A stretch of 23,727 nt of DNA from Patescibacteria group bacterium (GCA_018895765.1 JAHINX010000066.1:1-23727); one strand, 5' to 3'. Positions 13,024 through 19,919 are shown, counted from the first letter of the stretch. The notes: generated by a model not told the origin, from the sequence alone. Translations and numbers: made by a program.

Positions 13024-14037
13024 TTATGTCGGAGGTTCGCCTGCCGCCGCGGCAGAGCCGAGAATTGCTTGTATGCTTATACAGTTTACGCGCATTTCTT
13101 TTAGTCTGCCCACATAATCTCCGCCTATTTGAAAGGGCTGTTTTCCAACCGGTTCTATAACAACGTCTTTACAGGCATAGTCCCAAAGTTTTTCGCTGGA
13201 CAATGTTCCCAGAAGAATATCTTTTAGTTTTGGAATAGTTTCTGTAAGTATTGGCATACTTGTTACGCGAAGCTGAAAATAGTCGCCGAACAGAGTGTGT
13301 ACCTGAGGAAATATCGGAACATCAAAGCCATAATAACGAACAGTTGAGACACCGGCAAATAAAACCGAACCTCTATAAAGCACTTCGCCTGGCTTGTACG
13401 CTTCGCTGATTCTTTTACCGTGATATTCAATCCTATATGCTTTGCCTCTGCCATTTCTGATAATAATTTGTGGCATTTCTTTCAATATATATCCCCAAAT
13501 GGTCAAAGTCGTGCCTAGTGCATAATCAATCATGCCGCGATTTTTTTTGGGAAAAAAAGGAAAGGCATTTAGGATTTTTCTTACTATATTATAATTTTTT
13601 AATACGCGGGAATCTATGCCAGTGCTGGCAAAAGGAGCATAGCGTTCGCCGATTTTTAGGATCTGCATTTTTATTCTTGCCTTGTCGTCTCTGGCCTGCT
13701 TAAGTTCGGCGGCGATATTTTTACTATTGAAAGGTGCCGCTCTCACTGCTTCGGCAACCCCATTGCCCGTTCCAAGGCGCAAAATCCCGAAAGCCGGAAG
13801 CGCGCCTGAGGCAAAAGAAATAACGTCGGTTATTACCTGGGCGAACGTTCCATCTCCTCCGCCACACATAACGGCATCAAAACCGCCACGCACTATTTCT
13901 TCGCATATTTTTCTAGCATCTTTTTTATTTTCCGATATAAAAAGCTTTTCGTCTGTTATTGCCTGTTCCAGAGTTCTTGTTACCGACTCTGTCACGGATC
14001 TGGCATTTTTATTTAAGATGATTGCCACCTTCGCCAT
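13024..14037 (-). CDS. Diacylglycerol/lipid kinase family protein (DAGK catalytic domain)
   Basis: A 337-residue lipid kinase of the YegS/BmrU/LCB5 type, which phosphorylates diacylglycerol or related lipids at the membrane. Visible are the start KVAIILNKNARSV, the ATP-binding motif MCGGGDGTFAQV (about residues 56-67), and LRLGTGNGVAEAV (about 86-98) in the position of PLGTANDFAR. A beta-rich C-terminal domain ends near VGRLKEMRVNCISIQ. The start at 14037 is set by GGGAGG just upstream; a longer frame to 14076 is less likely. The last residues (SAAAAGEPPT) are encoded by GC-rich DNA containing the hairpin CTGCCG-CCG-CGGCAG (13041-13055) and look like an added tail. The substrate is inferred from the family only. 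Confidence 0.85.
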   Translation of the reverse strand: MAKVAIILNKNARSVTESVTRTLEQAITDEKLFISENKKDARKICEEIVRGGFDAVMCGGGDGTFAQVITDVISFASGALPAFGILRLGTGNGVAEAVRAAPFNSKNIAAELKQARDDKARIKMQILKIGERYAPFASTGIDSRVLKNYNIVRKILNAFPFFPKKNRGMIDYALGTTLTIWGYILKEMPQIIIRNGRGKAYRIEYHGKRISEAYKPGEVLYRGSVLFAGVSTVRYYGFDVPIFPQVHTLFGDYFQLRVTSMPILTETIPKLKDILLGTLSSEKLWDYACKDVVIEPVGKQPFQIGGDYVGRLKEMRVNCISIQAILGSAAAAGEPPT

Positions 14038-14112
14038 TTTCCGCCTCCCTAATGTGAAATGAACATAAAGAAACACATATGCAGGTTAGCATAAAACCCC
14101 GAAAAAACAAAA

Positions 14113-14141
14113 TTGTCTTTTGTGGATAAAATTGCTAATAT
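14113..14141 (+). promoter_or_regulatory. Promoter of the structured leader and yidC
   Basis: TTGTCT (14113-14118), 17-nt spacer, TAATAT (14136-14141) preceded by TGC. It matches the rplJ promoter in its extended -10. Transcription would start near 14148, just before the structured region. Confidence 0.7.
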
Positions 14142-14157
14142 AGAATTACACATTATG

Positions 14158-14380
14158 CCCCGTATAACTGTTTCCAGTGCGGCTTATCTTATCAGCATAA
14201 GATACTTGCTCCTAAAAAGCGGTTGTAAAGGGTGAAACGGATTAAATGTAGAATTGATAAGCCGCATAACGCTAAACGCGCCAATAAAAAATAGGAAGTA
14301 AATTTTTAAAATATAATACTATCATATCCAACGTTAACGATATTTTTATAGCGTTTAGCGCTGGAAGCAAATATACGGGG
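14158..14380 (+). other. Multi-stem structured region upstream of yidC (RNA candidate or nested palindrome)
   Basis: The 344-nt space between the kinase gene and yidC holds four coherent long-range pairings. CCCCGTATA (14158-14166) pairs with TATACGGGG (14372-14380). TTCCAGTGC (14172-14180) pairs with GCGCTGGAA (14358-14366), one G-U. GCGGCTTATC (14179-14188) pairs perfectly with GATAAGCCGC (14256-14265). CGCTAAACGC (14270-14279) pairs perfectly with GCGTTTAGCG (14351-14360). A competing local hairpin is TATCTTAT-CAGC-ATAAGATA (14185-14204). Together these give a closing helix and a junction with two arms. A strong promoter lies directly upstream and the closing helix ends 1 nt before the yidC ATG. 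It lacks the landmark motifs of RNase P RNA, SRP RNA or tmRNA. Confidence 0.6.
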
Positions 14381-14381
14381 T

Positions 14382-15122
14382 ATGCTATCTCATATTTGGA
14401 CAGCTTATCTATTCAAACCGGTATTCAATATACTTATTTATTTGTATAACGAAGTGTCCGGACAGAATCTTGGAATAGCGGTTATTTATCTAACCGTTCT
14501 TATCCGTCTTCTTCTTTTGCCTTTTTCGGTTATTAGTGTTTGGAGGGAAAGTTTTTATAAAAAAATTTCCGTCAAAATAGAAAAAATCGCATTAGCTTAT
14601 AAAAATGACGAAGTGCTTCAAAACCAGGAAATTAGAGAATTTCTAAAAACTCATAGAATAAATCCTTGGTCAAAGGCGATTGTTCTAGGGGTTCAGGCTC
14701 TTACTCTAGTATTGCTCTATCAGGTTTTTTTGGGAGGTATAAAAGGCACAAAATTGGATTTGCTTTACAGCTGGGTGGAGCGTCCCGATTTTGTAAAAAC
14801 GATGTTTTTAGGTTTTGATTTGGGAGTGCGGAGTTTTATCTGGCCGGCGATTGTCGCGGTTGTTTTATTTTTGGAAATAACGATGGAGCAGAGGAAAAAA
14901 CGCGCCTTGCTTTTAAATTCCGACATCGTTTATAAGTTTTTTTTCCCATTGGCAGTGTTTGCTTTTTTATCACTTTTGCCGATGGTAAAGTCATTGTTTG
15001 TGTTGACTTCGCTTGTATTCTCGGCTATTGTAGTAGGAGGGATAAAGTCGCTTTTTAACGCAATGGATAACTCTTCAAGCAATACCAAAAAGCCAAAAAT
15101 AATAACGGCAGAGGAGGACTAG
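14382..15122 (+). CDS. yidC: YidC/Oxa1-family membrane protein insertase
   Basis: Inserts and folds membrane proteins, alone or with SecYEG. The 246-residue protein is the short form without the large periplasmic domain of proteobacterial YidC. Visible are the membrane segment LGIAVIYLTVLIRLLLLPFS (about residues 30-50) with the conserved Arg of the hydrophilic groove (TVLIRLLLLP), a cytoplasmic charged hairpin (YKKISVKIEKIALAYKN), LGVQALTLVLLYQVFLGGI, and further hydrophobic segments at about 138-160, 184-204 and 208-225. The C-terminal tail is polar. The start follows the structured region at once. Downstream, only the left arm of the four-helix-bundle cassette separates it from the next gene. 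Confidence 0.92.
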   Translation: MLSHIWTAYLFKPVFNILIYLYNEVSGQNLGIAVIYLTVLIRLLLLPFSVISVWRESFYKKISVKIEKIALAYKNDEVLQNQEIREFLKTHRINPWSKAIVLGVQALTLVLLYQVFLGGIKGTKLDLLYSWVERPDFVKTMFLGFDLGVRSFIWPAIVAVVLFLEITMEQRKKRALLLNSDIVYKFFFPLAVFAFLSLLPMVKSLFVLTSLVFSAIVVGGIKSLFNAMDNSSSNTKKPKIITAEED

Positions 15123-15535
15123 GGGAATTTCAAATTGCAAATGTCAAATTGCAAAAAGACCTAAGAAGAAGAACAAAGGAATACGCTTTAAGGATAATTA
15201 AGCTAATCGAAGCGTTGCCAAAAACAACAACAGGAAGAATGGTTAGCAATCAGCTAATTAGATGCGGCACTTCCATTGGGGCAAACTATAGAGCTGCTTT
15301 AAGAGGGAGATCTAAGGCAGAATTTATAGCAAAAATTGGAATAGTTATTGAAGAGGCGGATGAATCAGCATTCTGGTTAGAGATAATAATAGAAAGCGGA
15401 TTACTAAAATCAAAATCAGTTGAACCTCTGCTACAAGAAACCAAAGAGATTTTGGCAATTATGATAACAACAAGCAACACTGCTTTTAAAGATAATAATT
15501 AAATCTGAAATTTGAAATTTGAAATCTGAAATTGT
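15123..15535. mobile_element. Putative one-gene cassette: four-helix-bundle gene between inverted word repeats
   Basis: The left arm (15123-15155) contains TCAAATTGCAAA twice (15130-15141 and 15144-15155). The right arm (15503-15535) contains AAATCTG, AAATTTG, AAATTTG, AAATCTG in tandem. Reverse-complemented, the right arm matches the left at about 25 of 34 positions by hand alignment. The left arm begins right after the yidC stop codon and the right arm ends right at the ATG of the next gene, so the cassette exactly fills the space between two genes. Mobility is inferred; no transposase is present. Confidence 0.5.
15149..15502 (+). CDS. Four-helix-bundle protein (23S rRNA intervening-sequence protein family)
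   Basis: A 117-residue all-helical protein of the family TIGR02436/PF05635, first known as open reading frames inside 23S rRNA intervening sequences and related in fold to the Avd protein of diversity-generating retroelements. Typical motifs are DLRRRTKEYALRIIKLIEALP, VSNQLIRCGTSIGANYRAA (about residues 33-51, with the family RSGTSIGANY signature), SKAEFIAKIGIVIEEADES, and FWLEIIIESGL. The likely start is TTG at 15149, which lies inside the left inverted-repeat arm; an ATG at 15141 is out of frame. Biochemical function is unknown. The flanking inverted repeats suggest it is the single gene of a dispersed element. Confidence 0.88.
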   Translation: MQKDLRRRTKEYALRIIKLIEALPKTTTGRMVSNQLIRCGTSIGANYRAALRGRSKAEFIAKIGIVIEEADESAFWLEIIIESGLLKSKSVEPLLQETKEILAIMITTSNTAFKDNN

Positions 15536-16159
15536 ATGGCTGATTCATTAGATAAAATTGTATATTCTTTTGTAATGGAAGACGTCCTTAAGGGGCTTTT
15601 TATTCATGTGCCTCCGGGATATGTTGCCTGCGTATATGATCTGGGACAGGGCGTATTGAAAAAGGTTTTAACACCTGGGCTTCATCTGAAAATTCCATTT
15701 TGGCAAAAAGCGAAATTGTTTAATATTCAGACGCTTGAGTATAGTATTGCGGCGGATTTTAATCCGGACAATATCAAGGGGCTGGGGGATACGCCGATAA
15801 AATCAGTGACAAGCGATAACAAGATTATAAATATTGAAGGCACGGTTCTTCTGCGTCTTGATATGGAATATATTCCAATGATATGGCAATGGGTTGGTGA
15901 GGATTTTGTAGCCAAAATTGTGAGGCCCACAGTGAGAAGCCGTCTAAGAATGATTTCTTCGCGTTATACGCATAGCGAAATTTTATCCGGTAAAAGAGAT
16001 GAGGTGGAAGTTGATATCAAGCACGAGCTGGAACGCATTTTTTCTCCGCGCGGAATAAAAGTGGAGAATATTCTTTTGTCAGAGGTATCTTTGGCGGAAA
16101 AAAAAGAAATACAATATAAAAACAATGATGTAGAAAATTTTTATGAGAGCAGGAAGTAG
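15536..16159 (+). CDS. SPFH/Band 7 (prohibitin-like) domain protein
   Basis: A 207-residue member of the stomatin/prohibitin/flotillin superfamily, proteins that form ring-like scaffolds on membranes. The SPFH core is visible: VPPGYVACVYDLGQGVLKKV, LTPGLHLKIPFWQ, a beta strand with TSDNKIINIEGTVLLRLD, VRPTVRSRLR, YTHSEILSGKRDEVEVDI, and SPRGIKVENILLSEVSL. The usual long C-terminal coiled coil is missing; the protein ends about 15 residues after the core. No clear N-terminal transmembrane helix precedes the domain, only a moderately hydrophobic segment (VMEDVLKGLFIHV). The TAG stop is followed at once by the second large palindrome. Confidence 0.8.
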   Translation: MADSLDKIVYSFVMEDVLKGLFIHVPPGYVACVYDLGQGVLKKVLTPGLHLKIPFWQKAKLFNIQTLEYSIAADFNPDNIKGLGDTPIKSVTSDNKIINIEGTVLLRLDMEYIPMIWQWVGEDFVAKIVRPTVRSRLRMISSRYTHSEILSGKRDEVEVDIKHELERIFSPRGIKVENILLSEVSLAEKKEIQYKNNDVENFYESRK

Positions 16160-16335
16160 ATTTTTTTAATTTTGTTTTATATTTTCGCTTCCGGGGCTTC
16201 ACTTGAACAAATAAAAGAAGCTTGCTCGGGGAACCCTCCGAAATTTCAGTTTCGGTTTCCCTCTTGTTCGCTTAGTTTATTTGTTCTGCGTTCTCACCCA
16301 AGTCGCTCAAATATAAAACAAAGTTAAAAAAAATC
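16160..16335. repeat. About 176-bp imperfect palindrome, copy 2 of a dispersed element
   Basis: ATTTTTTTAATTTTGTTTTA on the left and its near complement on the right (ACAAAGTTAAAAAAAAT, ending about 16335) are followed inward by further pairing, for example GAACAAATAAA (16205-16215) with TTTATTTGTTC (16276-16286). The inner part shares TTTTCGCTTCC, GGCTTC, GGGGA.CCCTCCGAAATTTCAG, TTTCGG.TTCCCT and AAGTCGCTCAAA with the palindrome at 1171-1364. It directly follows a TAG stop and ends about 23 nt before the metG ATG. Confidence 0.85.
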
Positions 16336-16358
16336 TAAAAAAAGAGGGGGCGAAGTAT

Positions 16359-17810
16359 ATGGAAAAATATTATATTACAACGCCGATTTATTATATAAAT
16401 GATAAACCGCACATTGGTCATGCTTATACAACGATAGTGGCTGACGCGCTTGCAAGGTACAACCGCCAAAAAGGACGGGATGTTTTATTTTTGACTGGAA
16501 CCGATGAAAATTCGCAAAAAAATATCAGCGCAGCCGAAAAGCATTATGGAAAAGAAAATTTATCAAAAGAAGATGTGCAGAAATATTTGAATGATATGGC
16601 TGGAGTTTGGCGAGAGACGTGGAAAAAATTAAATTTAACTAATGATGATTTTATAAGGACAACAGAGGAAAGGCACGTCAAAGCTGTTAAAAAATTTTTA
16701 AAGCTTGTTTGGGACAAGGATGATATTTATAAGGGGTCTTATGAGGGTTATTATTGCGAGGCCTGCGAAGCGTTTATTAAAGAATCTGACTTGGAAGATG
16801 GAAAGTGCCCAGATCACAAACAAGAACCAAAAAAAATAAAAGAAGAAAATTATTTTTTTCGTCTTTCAAAATATCGTGAAAAACTTTTGGATTATATTGA
16901 AAAAAATCCTGATTTTATAATGCCGAAATCCCGCAAGAATGAAGTTGTAAGTTATATTAAAGATTTTATGGAAGATGTAAGTATTACGCGAGAGGGGTTG
17001 AAATGGGGGATTACAGTTCCGGAAATTCCTGGGCAAGCGCTGTACGTTTGGTTTGACGCCTTGATAAATTATCTGTCGGCGATCGGTTTTGTCGACAATG
17101 AGAAAAAGTTTGCAAAGTATTGGCCGGTGGACTTGCATTTGGTTGGAAAAGATATTATAAAATTTCACTGCGCACTTTGGCCGGCAATGCTTTTGTCTGC
17201 CGAGCTGCCTTTGCCACGTCAAGTTTTTGCTCATGGATTTTTTACTATAGACGGAGCAAAAATGTCTAAAACATTGGGGAATGTTGTAAATCCTGTAGAA
17301 GTCGCAAAAAAATATGGCAATGACACTCTGCGCTATTATTTGTTACGCGAAATACCGTTTGGTGAAGACGGCGACTTTTCTATTGCCCGTTTGGAAGAAA
17401 GATATAATTCTGATTTGGCAAACGGCTTGGGAAATCTAGTCAGCCGGACATTTGCTTTGGCGGAAAAGCATTTTGATACACTTCCGGAATTACAAGAAGT
17501 TGATTTATCCGGTTTTTGGAAAAAGTATGAAGAGAGTATTGGCGAATTGAAGTTACATAACGCGCTGGCGCTTGTTTGGGAAGAAATATCCAAATGTGAT
17601 ATAATAATAGATAAGGAAAAGCCGTGGGAATTGGCGAAGACAGATAAGGATAAACTTGAAAAAATATTAGGCGATTTACTTTTTAGAATAAAAGAAATCA
17701 CTCGCGCCTTAGAAGCGTTTTTACCGGAAACATCAGAGAAAATTTTGGGATTATACGAAGGGAAGGGCAGTATAAAAGAGAATCCACTTTTTCCACGATT
17801 GGATAAATAA
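16359..17810 (+). CDS. metG: Methionyl-tRNA synthetase
   Basis: Class I aminoacyl-tRNA synthetase charging tRNA-Met, including the initiator. Landmarks: TPIYYINDKPHIGHAY with the HIGH signature (residues 18-21); a single zinc knuckle, CEACEAF..C..H (YCEACEAFIKESDLEDGKCPDH, broken here as CEAC and CPDH); YVWFDALINYLSA; HLVGKDIIKFHCALWPA; and the KMSKS loop as AKMSKTLGNVV (about 300-310). The anticodon-binding helical domain follows and includes the DIIIDKEKPWELAK region. At 483 residues it ends after that domain and lacks the C-terminal tRNA-binding/dimerisation domain of longer MetRS. It follows the palindrome; the 17818 gene begins 7 nt after its stop. Confidence 0.95.
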   Translation: MEKYYITTPIYYINDKPHIGHAYTTIVADALARYNRQKGRDVLFLTGTDENSQKNISAAEKHYGKENLSKEDVQKYLNDMAGVWRETWKKLNLTNDDFIRTTEERHVKAVKKFLKLVWDKDDIYKGSYEGYYCEACEAFIKESDLEDGKCPDHKQEPKKIKEENYFFRLSKYREKLLDYIEKNPDFIMPKSRKNEVVSYIKDFMEDVSITREGLKWGITVPEIPGQALYVWFDALINYLSAIGFVDNEKKFAKYWPVDLHLVGKDIIKFHCALWPAMLLSAELPLPRQVFAHGFFTIDGAKMSKTLGNVVNPVEVAKKYGNDTLRYYLLREIPFGEDGDFSIARLEERYNSDLANGLGNLVSRTFALAEKHFDTLPELQEVDLSGFWKKYEESIGELKLHNALALVWEEISKCDIIIDKEKPWELAKTDKDKLEKILGDLLFRIKEITRALEAFLPETSEKILGLYEGKGSIKENPLFPRLDK

Positions 17811-17817
17811 ATCAAAT

Positions 17818-18159
17818 ATGAGTAAAAAAGAACCGACAACAAGCGATATCTTGGGAGCGATAAATGACTTTGCCAATCAAGTGGAAGAGCGTTTTGATGG
17901 TGTTGATAAGCGTTTTGATGGTGTTGATAAGCGTTTTGATAAAGTCGAAGAACGTTTGGATATATTGGAAAATAATATAGTCACGAAAGATTATTTAGAT
18001 GACAAGCTAATGGATTTGCGCGTTGACCTAACTATCTCAATGCGCAAAGAAGATAAAAAAGTAGAAACGCTCGTTGAGCTTTTACATAAGAAAAAAATTA
18101 TTAACAAGGCTGAAAAAGCCGATATTTTGAAGATGGAGCCTTTTCCTAAAGGAGTTTAA
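17818..18159 (+). CDS. Coiled-coil protein with tandem heptad repeats
   Basis: A 113-residue hydrophilic protein, largely coiled coil. RFDGVDK is repeated (residues about 25-38) and continues as RFDKVEERLDILENN, so the segment is a strict heptad array. The underlying DNA is a 21-bp tandem repeat (17890-17910 and 17911-17931, partial third). The C-terminal part (VETLVELLHKKKIINKAEKADILK) looks helical. No membrane segment or signal peptide. The ATG lies 7 nt after metG, suggesting cotranscription, and the CvpA-like gene follows after 3 nt. Proteins of this style are common near small membrane genes, but the function is not known. Confidence 0.65.
   Translation: MSKKEPTTSDILGAINDFANQVEERFDGVDKRFDGVDKRFDKVEERLDILENNIVTKDYLDDKLMDLRVDLTISMRKEDKKVETLVELLHKKKIINKAEKADILKMEPFPKGV
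17890..17940 (+). repeat. 21-bp tandem repeat coding for heptads
   Basis: Two identical 21-nt units beginning CGTTTTGATGGTG, followed by the first 9 nt of a third (CGTTTTGAT). Each unit encodes RFDGVDK. Being one heptad long, copy-number changes keep both the frame and the coiled-coil register. Confidence 0.85.
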
Positions 18160-18162
18160 TCT

Positions 18163-18672
18163 ATGGCTTTTATTGATTTAATATTTTTAGTTGTTTTGGG
18201 AGGGTTTGCGCTCTTCGGTCTTTGGTTTGGACTTATCCACACCCTTGGTTCTTTATTGGGCACGCTTTTGGGCGTGTTTTTGGCAAGCAGATGGTATGAC
18301 AACGTTGCTCTTTGGGCACAAGAAAAATTTTCCGGTTCATTAGGGATTTGGAATTTTATTGCATTTATAGTGCTTTTCATTTTAATCAATCGCCTGGTTG
18401 GTTTTTTATTCCATATTTTTGAACGTGCCTTTGATCTTATAACTGCTTTGCCTTTTCTAAAATCAATCAACCGTCTTGCAGGTGCGCTTATGGGATTATT
18501 GGAAGGGGCGGTAGTTTTGGGCGCAATCGTTTTTATGGCAAAACATGTTCCATTTGGTTTTGAAGATATTATCGCTAAATCGCAATTAAAAGATTATTTC
18601 ACAGGAGTATTTAATGTGCTTTTACCTCTTGTGCCGGAAGCGCTGAAAAAAGCTAATGAGATAATAAAGTAA
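18163..18672 (+). CDS. CvpA-like multi-pass membrane protein
   Basis: A 169-residue membrane protein with four hydrophobic segments: about residues 2-21 (FIDLIFLVVLGGFALFGLWF), 23-41, 63-85 (FIAFIVLFILINRLVGFLF) and 105-125. The opening DLIFLVVLGGFALFGLWFG and the following GTLLGVFLASRWY fit the CvpA/colicin V production protein family, whose role is unclear. AAAGGAG (18148-18154) lies 8 nt before the ATG, one of the few good ribosome sites in the window. The start is 3 nt after the coiled-coil gene's stop, so the two are likely translated together. Confidence 0.75.
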   Translation: MAFIDLIFLVVLGGFALFGLWFGLIHTLGSLLGTLLGVFLASRWYDNVALWAQEKFSGSLGIWNFIAFIVLFILINRLVGFLFHIFERAFDLITALPFLKSINRLAGALMGLLEGAVVLGAIVFMAKHVPFGFEDIIAKSQLKDYFTGVFNVLLPLVPEALKKANEIIK

Positions 18673-18673
18673 A

Positions 18674-18739
18674 AATCAAGTATCATGTATTAAGTATTAT
18701 GTATCAAGTATAATATTGTGTCCCGATGTCCATCGGGAC
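18674..18739. repeat. AAGTAT-word repeat and hairpin before mnmA
   Basis: Variants of one word follow in tandem: TCAAGTATCATGTAT, TAAGTATTATGTAT, CAAGTATAAT. The last one contains a TATAAT box (18709-18714) that could serve as the mnmA -10. Then GTCCCGATG-TC-CATCGGGAC (18720-18739) forms a strong hairpin. It contains no gene; an ATG at 18726 lies inside the hairpin and is rejected as a start. Confidence 0.65.
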
Positions 18740-18758
18740 GTATTTATATAAAAATTAT

Positions 18759-19865
18759 ATGGCAGAAAAAAAGAAAGTTTTTGTGGCATTGTCCGGCGGA
18801 GTGGATTCGTCCGTTGTTTTGTATTTGTTAAAAAAACAAGGATATGATGTGACCGCGGTTTTTATAAAAATAGGGGAGAGTATTGAGACGCCCAAAGACA
18901 GCAAAGGATTATTTATTGACTCTTGTTGGATTGGTGAACGTCGGGACGCAATGCGCGTTGCCGCATATCTTGATGTGCCTTTTCTAACTTTTGATTTTGA
19001 AAAAGAATATCAGCGGGAAGTTTTGGATTATTTTTTCCGTGAATATAAAGCCGGCAGAACGCCAAACCCGGATGTAATGTGCAATCGAAAAATAAAATTT
19101 TCATTGTTTTGGAAAAAAGCCCGCGCTTTAGGCGCTGACGCAATGGCAACTGGGCATTATGCAATCAATAAAAATGGGAAACTATATGCAGGCAAAGATA
19201 AAGATAAGGATCAGTCATATTTTATTTATAATTTAAAATCGCGCGACCTTGAGCATATTTTATTTCCAATTGGCGATTTGAAAAAAACAGAAGTTCGCAA
19301 AATTGCAAAAGAAGCCGGGCTTCCGACAGCATTAAAGAGGGAAAGCCAAGGTTTGTGTTTTTTGGGGCATGTAAATGTCCAAGAATTTCTAAAGACTCGT
19401 ATTAAGCCAAAAAAAGGTGACATTACAACTGCGGATGGAAAAAAAATTGGTAAGCATGACGGCTTGGCGTATTATACAATCGGACAGAGAAAGGGGATTG
19501 GTGTTAAGGGCGGAGGAACCGCATATTTTGTTGTGGATAAAGATTTTAAAAAAAATAAACTTATTGTTGCGCCCTTGAAAGACGAAAAAAAATATTATAA
19601 AAAGGAATTAATGTTGGAAGATTTGAGTTGGGTGAATGGCACCGCAAAATTGCCACTTAATTGCGAGGCGCGAATCCGTTATCGCGCAGAGCTTGAGAAA
19701 TGTGAAGTCAAGAAAACAAGAAAACAAGAAAACAAGAAAACAATATCAGAAAAAGACGAAGGGGTTTTTGTAAAATTCTTAAAACCTCTTCGTGCCGTCA
19801 CTCCCGGCCAGTCAGTTGTATTTTACGATGGTGACCGTGTTTTGGGTGGGGGAGTAATAAAGTAG
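18759..19865 (+). CDS. mnmA: tRNA-uridine 2-sulfurtransferase MnmA
   Basis: Adds the 2-thio group to U34 of tRNA-Lys, -Glu and -Gln, using ATP and a sulfur relay. The 368-residue protein shows the PP-loop ALSGGVDSSV (about residues 10-19) and the nucleophilic Cys in NPDVMCNRKIKF. ATGHYA, ESQGLCFLG (persulfide Cys), YYTIGQRKGIGV and the end RAVTPGQSVVFYDGDRVLGGG are also present. In the C-terminal beta-barrel domain an insertion of about 17 residues (KKTRKQENKKTISEKDE) is coded partly by four copies of an 8-bp repeat. The start at 18759 is preferred over 18726, which lies in a hairpin. The word TAAGTAGTATGAAGTATG follows the stop. Confidence 0.94.
   Translation: MAEKKKVFVALSGGVDSSVVLYLLKKQGYDVTAVFIKIGESIETPKDSKGLFIDSCWIGERRDAMRVAAYLDVPFLTFDFEKEYQREVLDYFFREYKAGRTPNPDVMCNRKIKFSLFWKKARALGADAMATGHYAINKNGKLYAGKDKDKDQSYFIYNLKSRDLEHILFPIGDLKKTEVRKIAKEAGLPTALKRESQGLCFLGHVNVQEFLKTRIKPKKGDITTADGKKIGKHDGLAYYTIGQRKGIGVKGGGTAYFVVDKDFKKNKLIVAPLKDEKKYYKKELMLEDLSWVNGTAKLPLNCEARIRYRAELEKCEVKKTRKQENKKTISEKDEGVFVKFLKPLRAVTPGQSVVFYDGDRVLGGGVIK
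19710..19741 (+). repeat. Four 8-bp tandem repeats (AAGAAAAC) inside mnmA
   Basis: Four exact copies of AAGAAAAC in a row. Because 8 is not a multiple of 3, the 24-nt period gives the residues KKTRKQEN then KKT. They lie in a surface-loop position of the C-terminal domain, between RYRAELEKCEV and GVFVKFLKPL. Confidence 0.85.
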
Positions 19866-19892
19866 TAAGTAGTATGAAGTATGGGAATTAAA

Positions 19893-19919
19893 AAAACTTG
19901 GGTGGGTTGCCCAAGTTTT
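19893..19919. terminator. Bidirectional terminator between mnmA and the lipoprotein gene
   Basis: AAAACTTGGG (19893-19902) pairs perfectly with CCCAAGTTTT (19910-19919) around TGGGTTG. A-runs on the left and T-runs on the right serve both converging transcripts. Confidence 0.8.

Noticed and set aside
13470..14062. Plus-strand frames opposite the lipid kinase
   Set aside because: They are antisense to a gene with clear kinase motifs and show no family features of their own.
14158..14380. RNase P RNA, SRP RNA or tmRNA upstream of yidC
   Set aside because: I looked for GAGGAAAGTCC/ACAGAA, the GGAAG..AGCAG SRP loop, and a tRNA-like end with CCA; none is present. Only a generic structured region is claimed.
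15141..15143. ATG as start of the four-helix-bundle gene
   Set aside because: It is out of frame with the gene; the in-frame TTG at 15149 gives the expected N-terminus.
18726..18758. Longer MnmA start (MSIGTYLYKNY)
   Set aside because: The ATG is within the GTCCCGATG/CATCGGGAC hairpin, and family members begin a few residues before the PP-loop, matching 18759.
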